A stretch of 11,805 nt of DNA, from assembly GCA_017861355.1 (NCBI GenBank), contig JAGFXQ010000196.1, positions 1 to 11,805 on the forward strand, in the 5' to 3' direction. How positions within the stretch are numbered: position 1 is the first letter of the stretch; each line of letters begins with the position of its first letter. This document shows positions 1-7,136 of this stretch, piece after piece. The notes below the pieces were generated by a model, which worked only from the letters and a program-made list of their open reading frames with translations, had not been told where the DNA came from and searched no databases. The position numbers and the translations under genes are program-made. The DNA is from Bacillota bacterium. GTDB lineage: Bacteria; Bacillota; Clostridia; Lachnospirales; Lachnospiraceae.

Positions 1-49
1 GATCCTTTATATTCTGTTGTTCTAATTGAATGTTTGAATTTGTATCCAT
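1..49 (-). CDS. N-terminal fragment of an unidentified gene, cut by the window edge
   Basis: Reading leftwards, a GGGAGG ribosome binding site (reverse complement of 55-60) is followed after 5 bases by an ATG at 49-47 and an open frame to the edge, beginning MDTNSNIQLEQQ. A second ATG one base after the SD (53-51, other frame) is too close to be favoured. Only 16 codons are visible, hydrophilic, and no family can be named. The gene is divergent from the MarR regulator, and the ~290-base spacer holds the regulator's operator-like repeat. In MarR systems the divergent gene is often the regulated one, frequently a transporter, but nothing here shows that. Confidence 0.5.
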   Translation of the reverse strand, partial: MDTNSNIQLEQQNIKD

Positions 50-186
50 ACATACCTCCCACATATTATTATCAATATCATACCATGCTTTTCCTATTTT
101 TACTATGAATATCTTGTTTAATCTGAATCTGAAATTAAGTGAAAGACAAGAGAATCTCATTGATAGAAATATTTTCAAAAAAAGTT

Positions 187-243
187 CCTAGGTACCTTGA
201 CAAAATCTCGGAACCAATCTATTATAGTATCAAGGTACCTAGA
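187..243. promoter_or_regulatory. Inverted-repeat operator candidate flanking the marR promoter
   Basis: CTAGGTACCTTGA (188-200) and its exact inverse TCAAGGTACCTAG (230-242) lie 42 bases apart, about four helical turns. Each arm contains the 8-bp palindrome AGGTACCT. The left arm overlaps the -35 hexamer at 197-202 and the right arm covers the expected transcription start. Two palindromic half-operators around a promoter fit binding of two dimers of a winged-helix regulator such as the MarR protein encoded just downstream. Autorepression is inferred from position only. Confidence 0.6.
197..225 (+). promoter_or_regulatory. Sigma-A-type promoter of the marR gene
   Basis: A perfect -35 TTGACA (197-202), a 17-base spacer and a -10 TATTAT (220-225) precede the MarR gene by about 110 bases. 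Transcription should start near 232, inside the right arm of the inverted repeat, so a bound repressor would block it. No equally good promoter is seen for the leftward gene at 1-49. A reverse TATAAT at 226-221 lacks a matching -35. Confidence 0.7.
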
Positions 244-339
244 TAGATCGTACCGTAACGAGAGAAAGAATTCGTATTAGATATAAATCGGAATCAATTA
301 ATAGAAAATGAAACAACAATAATCAAGGAGGATATGGAT

Positions 340-1068
340 ATGAATAACGATCTTATGAGTCTGCTATACCAAAGTAGTCACTTTCTTCATCATAGAAGGG
401 GTGGAAAGAGAGGACAGAGGAAAATACTTACACTTCTGACACAGAATCCCGGGATTAGCCAGAAGGAGCTTCAAGATAGGTTGGGAATTGAATCCGGTTC
501 TATGAGTGAACTGGTTATCAAGCTGGAACATAAAGGTTTAATCACCAGGACGAAGGACGATATCGATAAGAGAATGTCCAAACTCACAATCACTGAGTTG
601 GGTTCAAGAATGTCGAAGGAACTGGAGGACTTGGCAGCAGGGGAAGAACAGTTACTCCTCAGTTCTTTGGATGCCGGTGAGCAGGAACAGTTACAGCTTT
701 TGTTAAGCAAACTAGTGACGAATTGGGAGGAAGCCTATGATCTCCGTGGAGAAGGTCGTCATCACAGGAGATGCGATCATCACAGCGATCATGACCACCA
801 CGGTGGTGATCATGAACATGGTGATCATGAACATGGTGATCATGGACATGGTGATCATAGACATGATGATCATAGACATGATGATCATAGACATGATGAT
901 CATAAAAAAGATGAGCATCACAGTGATCATGATCATCATTCAGATCGAAGCACTCATGATGAGGATGACAGCCATCACCATCATGGACATGATAGAGACC
1001 TGGACCATAGAGGCCATCACTTTAGTGGCAAGGAACACGAAAAGCATCATCATCACAGACATAACTAA
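340..1068 (+). CDS. MarR-family transcriptional regulator with long histidine-rich C-terminal tail
   Basis: The first ~135 residues form a winged helix-turn-helix of the MarR family. A helical start (GQRKILTLL) is followed by ISQKELQDRLGIESGSMSELVIKLEHKG as HTH and recognition helix, the wing RTKDDIDKRMSKLTITE, and a dimerisation helix. From about residue 139 to the end (242) the protein is low-complexity: 40 of ~104 residues are His, mixed with Asp, Arg and Gly, including pentapeptides DHEHG, DHGHG and DHRHD. There is only one Cys. Such a tail can bind Zn, Ni, Co or Cu, so metal-responsive DNA binding or metal buffering is an inference. Start choice: AAGGAGG at 325-331 is only 2 bases from the ATG at 334 but 8 from the ATG at 340. 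The gene has its own promoter inside an operator-like repeat and is divergent from the left-edge gene. Confidence 0.85.
   Translation: MNNDLMSLLYQSSHFLHHRRGGKRGQRKILTLLTQNPGISQKELQDRLGIESGSMSELVIKLEHKGLITRTKDDIDKRMSKLTITELGSRMSKELEDLAAGEEQLLLSSLDAGEQEQLQLLLSKLVTNWEEAYDLRGEGRHHRRCDHHSDHDHHGGDHEHGDHEHGDHGHGDHRHDDHRHDDHRHDDHKKDEHHSDHDHHSDRSTHDEDDSHHHHGHDRDLDHRGHHFSGKEHEKHHHHRHN
808..912 (+). repeat. 15-bp in-frame tandem repeat in the marR tail
   Basis: Six consecutive 15-bp units (808-897) have the form GATCATnnACATGnT and encode DHEHG, DHEHG, DHGHG, DHRHD, DHRHD and DHRHD. A degenerate seventh (898-912) encodes DHKKD. The first three and the next three units are nearly identical within each group, which suggests growth by slippage or unequal crossing-over. 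Copy-number change keeps the frame, so tail length could vary between strains. Confidence 0.9.
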
Positions 1069-1090
1069 GAATAAGGTAGGATTTAGATCG

Positions 1091-1140
1091 AATGGGCTGT
1101 TTCAAAGCTAATGGAGTAATTAGCAGAGAAACAGCCCATT
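1091..1140. terminator. Nested hairpin between convergent genes
   Basis: Perfect 13-bp arms AATGGGCTGTTTC (1091-1103) and GAAACAGCCCATT (1128-1140) enclose an inner 6-bp stem GCTAAT/ATTAGC (1107-1112, 1119-1124). It begins 22 bases after the MarR stop and ends 39 bases beyond the stop of the leftward response regulator, so it could end both transcripts. Neither side has a long T-run (TTTAAAAATC on the right), so efficiency as an intrinsic terminator is uncertain. Confidence 0.55.
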
Positions 1141-1179
1141 TAAAAATCAAAAATGCAGTTTACGAAAACTTGCAATATA

Positions 1180-1833
1180 CTATAAGGGAACAACACTATT
1201 TCTTATTGCATAGATTGCAAGTTGAGTTCTATCTTTTACTCGGAATTTCGAGATAATTTCAGTTACATTGTTTTTCACAGTACCCACTGCAATACAGAGT
1301 TCTTTGCTTATTTGTTTGTTGTCAAAACCCATTACTATCATTTTAAGAATCTCAAGTTGTCTCTTTGATAAAATTACATTAACCCCATCCAATTCAATAG
1401 AACGTATTTTGCTAATATTTTCGCTTTTTCGTGTGACAATGCTGTAGAGTAGTTCTCTTTGAATAACACCAAGACCGACTGCAATGCTTTTGATTGAAAG
1501 AATTAATTCGTCTGCTCCGATATCCTTGAGAATGTATCCATCTGCACCGTTAAATAATGCTTCTGCTAAATCAAAATCATCTTTGGAGGAGGTCAGGATC
1601 AGAATTTTAATCTGTGGAAATTTTGATTTTATCAATTTCGTCGCCACCAGGCCATCGTACACAGACAAATAGATGTCCATTAATACTAAATCCGGCTTGT
1701 ATATTTCACAATACTGTAAGGCCTGAGCACCATTTGTGGCACAAGCTACGACCTGAATATCACTATTCTGTTCAATAATGTTTTTAAAGCTATCTCTTAA
1801 TAATCGATAATCATCGGCTATCAACACCTTCAA
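1180..1833 (-). CDS. NarL/LuxR-type response regulator
   Basis: The 217-residue protein has the usual length and order of the NarL/FixJ group. The receiver domain (1-120) carries the acidic pair D7-D8, phosphoacceptor D53 (LVLMDIY), T81 and K103. A linker is followed by a LuxR-type helix-turn-helix (about 154-210: LSKRQLEILKMIVMGFDNKQISKEL, then GTVKNNV). It should be a DNA-binding transcription factor activated by phosphorylation. The start is TTG at 1833-1831, because a TGA stop lies two codons upstream in frame; AGGTG (1845-1841) sits 7 bases before it. An ATG at 1840 is in another frame. There is no adjacent kinase on the same strand. The hybrid kinase divergent from it is the nearest candidate partner, but pairing is inference. 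Confidence 0.88.
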   Translation of the reverse strand: MKVLIADDYRLLRDSFKNIIEQNSDIQVVACATNGAQALQYCEIYKPDLVLMDIYLSVYDGLVATKLIKSKFPQIKILILTSSKDDFDLAEALFNGADGYILKDIGADELILSIKSIAVGLGVIQRELLYSIVTRKSENISKIRSIELDGVNVILSKRQLEILKMIVMGFDNKQISKELCIAVGTVKNNVTEIISKFRVKDRTQLAIYAIRNSVVPL

Positions 1834-2007
1834 TCTTCATCACCTGCCCTTAAGTTTAGTAATAGTATTTATAGAATAACATAAATTGTAAATCTGAACA
1901 ATAAAATAATCGAATTTTGTCAAGTGGTATTAAATGGTTATTTTTGATATATGCTTTTTGCACTATATTTCGTGACAAAAGATACTGTTTCGACTGGAAT
2001 GATATTG

Positions 2008-2013
2008 TATAAT
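2008..2013 (+). promoter_or_regulatory. Candidate -10 element for the hybrid kinase operon
   Basis: A consensus TATAAT lies 60 bases before the kinase ATG. At the proper distance upstream (around 1985-1990) there is no good -35 (CTGTTT), so an activator may be needed. Inverted TTTTGTCA/TGACAAAA octamers (1915-1922, 1973-1980) lie further up. The rest of the 1841-2073 spacer is AT-rich with no ORF or riboswitch-like element seen. Confidence 0.35.
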
Positions 2014-2073
2014 TATAGTGAGATGGATGATTTGATTGGTGGTAGAATTAAATTAGGTTAGGAGAACAAAGTT

Positions 2074-4923
2074 ATGAGACTGAAAAAAAATATATCTATG
2101 CAGAAATTAATAATTATGACCTATATTTTAACATTTATTATCAGCGCAGGCTTTCTTACATACTTAAATTTTCGTTCCTGGAAGAGTTCTATCGATAAGA
2201 CAATCACTGAGGTTGAAAATAGTACGAACACTGATATCCGGAACGAGATTGATAAAATTGTCGAGATGCCTCTGAATATAAATGAGACAAATTATAATCT
2301 ACTCCAAAATAATTCAATTGATCTATTAAATCCGTTGGAGAGAGACCCATTTTTTGCAGGAATAGTGAAAACCAGCAGTGCTGAAATCTATAGCGTCAGT
2401 TATGGCACTGAGAATGGTGAATATTATGGAGCACGTAGGAATGGTAGGAATGAAATAGAGGTTTATCACAGTAATGCAGAGACAAAGGGACATTCTTTTT
2501 ATTATTCTGTAACAGACGATTTAACAGAGAATCGATTTGTTGAAGATTATGGGGCTTTCGATCCGAGAACCAGGGAATGGTACATAACAGCAAAAGCAGA
2601 AGGAAGGCCGATTTTTGCTCCATTATATAAACATTTTATTAAGGCCGATTTGGTATTGTCAGCTGCATATCCCGTATATAAAAATGGCGCGATTCAAGGT
2701 GTTCTTGGAACTCACATAATATTATCAGGGTTGAATACCTACTTAAATGAAATGGCGCATAAGAGAAGGGGAGAAGCGTTTATCATCGAAGCAGATGGGG
2801 GAGATGTTGTTGCTAATTCTTTGAATAAATCTAATTTCTTTGCCTCATCAGAAGGTAATTATGAGCGAATCAAAATAGAGAGTATTTCAGGGGAATCCAT
2901 ACAAGAAGCATATCGCAAATATAAGGAAGAAAATCTGAAGCAACAAGTCATTCGAAGAGAGGAAGGGAAGCTTCATATAGCGATATCTGAATATAATAAA
3001 TACGGATTACATTGGTTGGTTATCACAAAATTCCCTGAAGAGGCTTTTATGACAGAAATGAACAGACAGATTACTACTTCAATGATTGTTTTAGTATTAG
3101 CAATTCTATGCTCTATTTTGATTTATATAAAAATCACATCGCATTTATTGAAACCGGTTAATAATCTGGTTCTAGCAACGAATAGGTTTTCGAAGGGTGA
3201 TCTTGCCGAGCGTGCAAAAATAGATCGCAAGGATGAGATAGGGAATTTGGCAATAGCATTCAATCAAATGGCAGATGAATTACAGTCCTATATCTCTCAT
3301 TTGGAAGAAAAGGTGGCAGAGCGAACCGAAGAGTTGGAAAGAGTAGTGGACGAACTGAAAAAAAGTAATGAGGAGTTATATTGCGCAAAAGAGAAAGCGG
3401 AAGCTGCCAATATAGCGAAAAGCCAGTTTTTAGCGAATATGAGTCATGAAATTCGCACACCTATGAATGGAATATTGGGATATGTCCAACTCCTGGAAGA
3501 CTCAAACCTTTCGGGAGAGGAGCAGGAGTTTATCCACATGATTAAATGTTCATCAGATTCTTTGCTCACTGTAATTAATGATATCCTTGATACTTCTAAA
3601 ATAGAGGCAGGAATGATGAAGCTGGAGAAGATCCCCTTCCATTTGAAAGAGATGATAGAGAGTGCAGTCGCCTTATTTGAGATAAGAGCAAGGGAGAAGG
3701 ATTTAGAGCTAAATCTGACAATTGGTACTCATATTCCGAACAGTGTTGTTGGAGATCCTATGAGAATTCGTCAAATAATCAATAACTTGATTAGTAATGC
3801 GGTAAAATTTACCGCTCAAGGTGAAATATCTGTTGAAGTATCTATGGTAAAGGAAGAGGAAAAAGAAATTTTATTATCATTCAAAGTTCATGATACGGGC
3901 ATTGGAATTGGTGAGGAGGATTTGAAGAAACTATTCCTACCCTTTAGTCAATTGGATTCGTCATTGACAAGACAATATGGCGGAACAGGGCTGGGATTAT
4001 CTATATGCAAGAGACTTGTAGATCTGATGGGTGGGGAGATTGGTGTATTCAGTGATAAGGGTAAAGGTAGTACTTTTTTCTTCAATATTGTACTACTAAA
4101 ATATGATGGAGTGGTTGAACAGTCCTTGCCGAATTTATCTACTTTAAAGGGTATGCATCAAAACAGCGAAGCAAAATATGATCCGAAGCTAAAGATTTTG
4201 CTGGTCGAAGATAATGAGATCAATAAAAAATTTTTTGTGAAGCTATTAAATACTCGCAATCTATTCTGTGATGTGGTATGCAATGGAGAAGAAGCCATCA
4301 CAGCCTGCACAACAAAGGATTATGATCTGGTGTTTATGGATTGTCAGATGCCTGTTATGGATGGGTATGAAGCAACAAAACAGATTCGGATTCGAGAGGG
4401 AGTGGAGAAGCATACAATAATTATTGCTATGACAGCATTTGCAATGGAGGGAGATGCAGAAAAATGCTATGAAGCCGGGATGGATGATTACTTGAGTAAG
4501 CCGATAGGTACTGAGATGGTGCTGAGGATGCTTCACAAGTATTCTCCTAAGAGAGCGACGGATAGGGATTGCTACAACAACTCGGATTATTTTCATAAAG
4601 TTGTGAATACCTTGACAGAGGAAATCGATTTTAGTCGAGAGGATTCGGAGGAATTGGTTGCTGATTTTGGCGGACATGCTCTAATACTTCTTGATAATCT
4701 GAAGAAGCTATTAAAGACGGGGAAGTTGGAGGAAATGAAAGTATATTTTCACCAGTTAAAAGGATCTGCTGCAAATATTAGGGCAAAAGAAATTGTTTCC
4801 CTAGTAATGGAGGCTGGACAAGAACTAAAGGAAGAGAATATAGACCAACTATATAGGACGATTGAAAATATCACAGCGTTAGCAGAGAAATTAGTTGAAG
4901 GTCAGAAGGAGGCGTCGGTATGA
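2074..4923 (+). CDS. Tripartite hybrid sensor histidine kinase (dCache-HAMP-HisKA-HATPase-REC-HPt)
   Basis: The 949-residue membrane kinase has all phosphorelay modules. TM1 (about 10-30) is followed by an extracellular dCache-type sensor (about 32-330, with W169-Y170 and the membrane-proximal PVYKNGAIQGVLG segment). TM2 (about 334-353), HAMP (to ~405) and a coiled coil (about 405-450) come next. HisKA carries H458 in SHEIRTPMNG. The ATPase has the N box around N570-N575, G1 DTGIGIG (607-613) and G2 GGTGLGL (636-642). The receiver has E712-D713, phosphoacceptor D756, T787 and K809, and the HPt domain has H893 in HQLKGSAAN. The order matches BarA/EvgS-like kinases. dCache domains usually bind small molecules such as amino acids or carboxylates; the ligand is unknown. 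AGGAGA (2060-2065) lies 8 bases before the ATG. The stop overlaps the next gene, so the HPt output most likely goes to that REC-GGDEF protein. Confidence 0.92.
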   Translation: MRLKKNISMQKLIIMTYILTFIISAGFLTYLNFRSWKSSIDKTITEVENSTNTDIRNEIDKIVEMPLNINETNYNLLQNNSIDLLNPLERDPFFAGIVKTSSAEIYSVSYGTENGEYYGARRNGRNEIEVYHSNAETKGHSFYYSVTDDLTENRFVEDYGAFDPRTREWYITAKAEGRPIFAPLYKHFIKADLVLSAAYPVYKNGAIQGVLGTHIILSGLNTYLNEMAHKRRGEAFIIEADGGDVVANSLNKSNFFASSEGNYERIKIESISGESIQEAYRKYKEENLKQQVIRREEGKLHIAISEYNKYGLHWLVITKFPEEAFMTEMNRQITTSMIVLVLAILCSILIYIKITSHLLKPVNNLVLATNRFSKGDLAERAKIDRKDEIGNLAIAFNQMADELQSYISHLEEKVAERTEELERVVDELKKSNEELYCAKEKAEAANIAKSQFLANMSHEIRTPMNGILGYVQLLEDSNLSGEEQEFIHMIKCSSDSLLTVINDILDTSKIEAGMMKLEKIPFHLKEMIESAVALFEIRAREKDLELNLTIGTHIPNSVVGDPMRIRQIINNLISNAVKFTAQGEISVEVSMVKEEEKEILLSFKVHDTGIGIGEEDLKKLFLPFSQLDSSLTRQYGGTGLGLSICKRLVDLMGGEIGVFSDKGKGSTFFFNIVLLKYDGVVEQSLPNLSTLKGMHQNSEAKYDPKLKILLVEDNEINKKFFVKLLNTRNLFCDVVCNGEEAITACTTKDYDLVFMDCQMPVMDGYEATKQIRIREGVEKHTIIIAMTAFAMEGDAEKCYEAGMDDYLSKPIGTEMVLRMLHKYSPKRATDRDCYNNSDYFHKVVNTLTEEIDFSREDSEELVADFGGHALILLDNLKKLLKTGKLEEMKVYFHQLKGSAANIRAKEIVSLVMEAGQELKEENIDQLYRTIENITALAEKLVEGQKEASV

Positions 4924-5789
4924 CAAATATTCTCGTTATTGATGATTCACCGATCGATCGAAAAATGATTAAATTGGCTTTGACTAGCAAACTAGCGGAA
5001 ATCAATCTAATCGAGAAGGACAGTGTTGATAATATTCATGAAATATTAGACACATACCAGATTGATGTTTGCATTCTTGATATTATGATGCCGGAGAAAA
5101 ATGGTCTGGATGTATTAAAGGATATTAAGGATAACGAAAGATATAGAGATATGCCGGTTATAGTGTGCACCGGTTTGGACGATATAGAGATAATAGAAAA
5201 ATCCTTAATGCTTGGTGCATATGATTGCTTTTTTAAACCCTTGGGGAAAAAGGAGATCACTATATCGCTTCCGCTGAAGGTAAAGAATGCAATTGATCTT
5301 AAGAAGCGCAACGACGAAATATTGTATTTGAGCTACCACGATAACCTTACAGGTCTATTTAACAGGAGATATCTTGATGAAGAAATCATTAAACTACAGT
5401 CACAGAAGCATCTCTCAATATCTATTATTATTGGAGACGTGGATGGGTTAAAGGTGACAAATGATGTCTATGGACATGAGGAGGGGGATCAGTTATTAAA
5501 GACGATTGCGCAAATATTAAGGGAGGAGTGCAGAAGTGGACTGGTGGCACGCAAAGGCGGTGACGAATTTATTGTTCTCTTTCCGGATACGGATATATCC
5601 ATTGTTAGAAGTATTGTGCAAGCAATTAAAGACAATTGTGATAGACGCAACGAATCTCCAGTGAAACCAAGCATATCCTTAGGCTATGCTATGACGTATA
5701 TGAATGATCAGGATATAAATCATGTGATTAAGGAAGCAGAGGATATGATGTATTTGGTGAAGCTTGGTACCGGTCATAGTAGAATGTAA
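4920..5789 (+). CDS. REC-GGDEF response regulator (diguanylate cyclase, PleD/WspR-like output)
   Basis: The ATGA overlap with the kinase gene and a strong AAGGAGG (4906-4912, 7 bases before the ATG) indicate translational coupling. Residues 1-120 are a receiver with D8-D9, phosphoacceptor D54 (CILDIMMPEKNG), T84 and K106. After a short linker, 128-289 is a GGDEF domain with the usual start (DNLTGLFNRR), the metal-site motif GDVDGLK, ND..GH..GD, and an intact GGDEF at 213-217. This predicts synthesis of c-di-GMP from two GTP, driven by phosphorylation. The RxxD product-inhibition site expected just before GGDEF is absent (204-207 read CRSG), so feedback inhibition through that site is not expected. 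The C-terminus is slightly compact but complete. The gene ends at 5789, directly against the opposing asparaginase stop. Confidence 0.92.
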   Translation: MTNILVIDDSPIDRKMIKLALTSKLAEINLIEKDSVDNIHEILDTYQIDVCILDIMMPEKNGLDVLKDIKDNERYRDMPVIVCTGLDDIEIIEKSLMLGAYDCFFKPLGKKEITISLPLKVKNAIDLKKRNDEILYLSYHDNLTGLFNRRYLDEEIIKLQSQKHLSISIIIGDVDGLKVTNDVYGHEEGDQLLKTIAQILREECRSGLVARKGGDEFIVLFPDTDISIVRSIVQAIKDNCDRRNESPVKPSISLGYAMTYMNDQDINHVIKEAEDMMYLVKLGTGHSRM

Positions 5790-6720
5790 TTACTGATTAT
5801 ATAAGATATCATTACTGATGGTAGTATAGAACATGTCCTTGATCTGTTCCGGATCTTCGGTCTGACCGAGAATCCACATCAGCTTACTTACCACTGCTTC
5901 AGTGATCATATCGTAGGCTTCAATAATGCTGACCTTGTTCTTCAGATCATGTCCAACCTGATAGATGTTCATGTCACTTCCTTCATTCGGAACCTGAGTA
6001 GTCATAACTACGGTTTTCCCTTGATCAATCCACTTCTGAATGATGTCTAGATAATGATAATTCGCTAAGGACGGGATGCCTCCGACACCATAGCTCTCGA
6101 TGATCAAAGCATCGTATTTGGTGAACATATAATCTAAGATATCGGAATCTGCTCCCGGGGTAAGCTTGAATAAGCCTACCCTGGGATTTAATTTATCATA
6201 AAACATCGGTGCTACCTGTTTGGACTGAGTGATATATTGAATTAGGTGGCCGTCCTGTATTACCGCAAGATAAGGATAATTGATGCTGGAGAAAGCCTGA
6301 AAGCTCTTAGAGTGTGTCTTTCTGGCTCTTGTTCCAAGGATGACTTTACCATTAAATACAATCTGAACCCCACTGGCGTGTTCTGAGGAGGCATAAAGGA
6401 AGCTGTCAAAAAGATTGGTCTTTGAGTCGGTTATCTCCATGTTGATGGGGCGCTGAGCTCCGGTCAAAATAATTGGCTTTGGAGAATTCTGAATCAGATA
6501 GGACAGGGCAGCTGCAGTAAAGGCCATGGTATCCGTGCCGTGGCTGATGACAAAGCCATCATATCGATCATAATTACTTTGTATGGTTTGAACAAGCAAG
6601 ACCCAGATACGGTATGTACATCAGCATCTCCTCGGAGGTCAGCTGCGGATGAAGTCCGCCGTTCGTTGTCTTCGTGGAGGCGATCGTTCCGCCGGTTCCG
6701 ATCATAAGAATTTTCTTCAT
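5790..6720 (-). pseudogene. ansA: Type I L-asparaginase broken by an internal deletion and frameshift
   Basis: The family hydrolyses L-asparagine to aspartate and ammonia in the cytoplasm. From the ATG at 6720 (GAGGGG SD just upstream) 40 codons read MKKILMIGTGGTIAS... to IPYLG, with catalytic T12. The frame then closes at a TAA (6576-6574). The rest of the enzyme continues from 6599 in another frame, beginning LLVQTIQSNYDRYDGFV, with HGTDTM, the TGAQ segment, the lysine of RARKTH and a complete C-terminus. Normal family members have about 25 residues between these parts, including the DST/DSS substrate-binding serine; they are missing here. The total, 931 bases, is 1 modulo 3, so a deletion of 3n+2 bases fits. 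A product started downstream would lack T12 and the DST loop and should be inactive. An assembly error is the alternative. Confidence 0.82.
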
Positions 6721-6788
6721 AGGTTTCCCCTCTTCACTGAGTAGAGTTAGTAAATGTTAGTCTGATATTTATTACTTTCTTCATAAGT

Positions 6789-6817
6789 ATGATAATACAG
6801 TCGTAGTTGATTATCAA
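6789..6817 (-). promoter_or_regulatory. Candidate promoter of the asparaginase gene
   Basis: On the reverse strand, -35 TTGATA (6817-6812), a 17-base spacer and -10 TATCAT (6794-6789) would start transcription near 6782, about 60 bases before the ATG. The -35 lies within the 17-bp palindrome at 6804-6820, so a protein bound there would control it. Confidence 0.5.
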
Positions 6818-6820
6818 CTA
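6804..6820. promoter_or_regulatory. 17-bp perfect palindrome, operator candidate
   Basis: TAGTTGAT-T-ATCAACTA is a perfect inverted repeat around one central base. It overlaps the -35 of the leftward asparaginase promoter and lies 150 bases upstream of the MFS promoter. Length and symmetry fit a dimeric MarR- or TetR-type regulator. The FNR box has the same half-sites (TTGAT/ATCAA) but four bases between them, so this is not an FNR site. Confidence 0.5.
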
Positions 6821-6970
6821 ATTCTTAATACCAATTCTGCTTCGTTTTGGAGTATTTATTTAACCAGCTACAACCGATAAGATGAATTCGAAGCTTCTCT
6901 ATGTATCTACTTCCAAGCAATCTCAACTATTTAACAGAGTTCTTCTATGTACTGGAATAATGAAATTGGA
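6821..6970. other. Intergenic spacer with no recognised element
   Basis: This is the central part of the 389-base spacer between the asparaginase and MFS genes. It is AT-rich, with no ORF carrying an SD, no tRNA-like or riboswitch-like fold that I can recognise, and no long repeat. Confidence 0.5.
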
Positions 6971-6998
6971 TTGACACCATTGCTGTATAAAGTATAAT
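6971..6998 (+). promoter_or_regulatory. Strong sigma-A-type promoter of the MFS gene
   Basis: Consensus -35 TTGACA (6971-6976) and consensus -10 TATAAT (6993-6998) are separated by 16 bases. Transcription should start near 7005, giving a leader of about 130 bases that contains the inverted repeat at 7040-7067. Confidence 0.75.
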
Positions 6999-7039
6999 AC
7001 TAAATAAGCCTTAGTTTATACCAGAGGCAAAAGAGAAAA

Positions 7040-7067
7040 TAATGTGAATAAAAAGTAATTCACATTA
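7040..7067 (+). promoter_or_regulatory. Inverted repeat in the MFS leader
   Basis: TAATGTGAAT (7040-7049) and ATTCACATTA (7058-7067) are perfect 10-bp arms around 8 bases, about 35 bases after the predicted transcription start. There is no T-run after it, so it is not an intrinsic terminator. A roadblock operator for a TetR- or LacI-type regulator, or an RNA stem in the leader, are both possible. Confidence 0.5.
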
Positions 7068-7136
7068 AAAAGTAAAAGTTGTTCGTTCAGTGGCACTTAC
7101 ACCTTAATTGTGAGACAGAAAGGCATGGTTATTATT

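Noticed and set aside
808..912. Tandem repeat considered as a CRISPR array.
   Set aside because: The units are 15 bp and directly adjacent, with no spacers, and lie in frame in a coding sequence.
712..1111. Long open frames on both strands over the His-rich tail (737-1111 plus, 712-939 minus).
   Set aside because: They arise from the GATCAT/ACATG repeat, encode monotonous Met/Ile proteins, lack an SD, and overlap a frame with a recognisable MarR domain.
1838..1840. ATG as start of the LuxR-type regulator.
   Set aside because: It is in a different frame; the correct frame has a TGA at 1839-1837, so TTG 1833 is the only consistent start.
1915..1980. Inverted octamers TTTTGTCA/TGACAAAA in the divergent spacer as a regulator site.
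   Set aside because: The arms are 50 bases apart and A/T-biased; too weak to call without comparison to other genomes.
1834..2073. c-di-GMP riboswitch upstream of the signalling genes.
   Set aside because: No GEMM-type conserved core or paired stems could be recognised here or in the other leaders.
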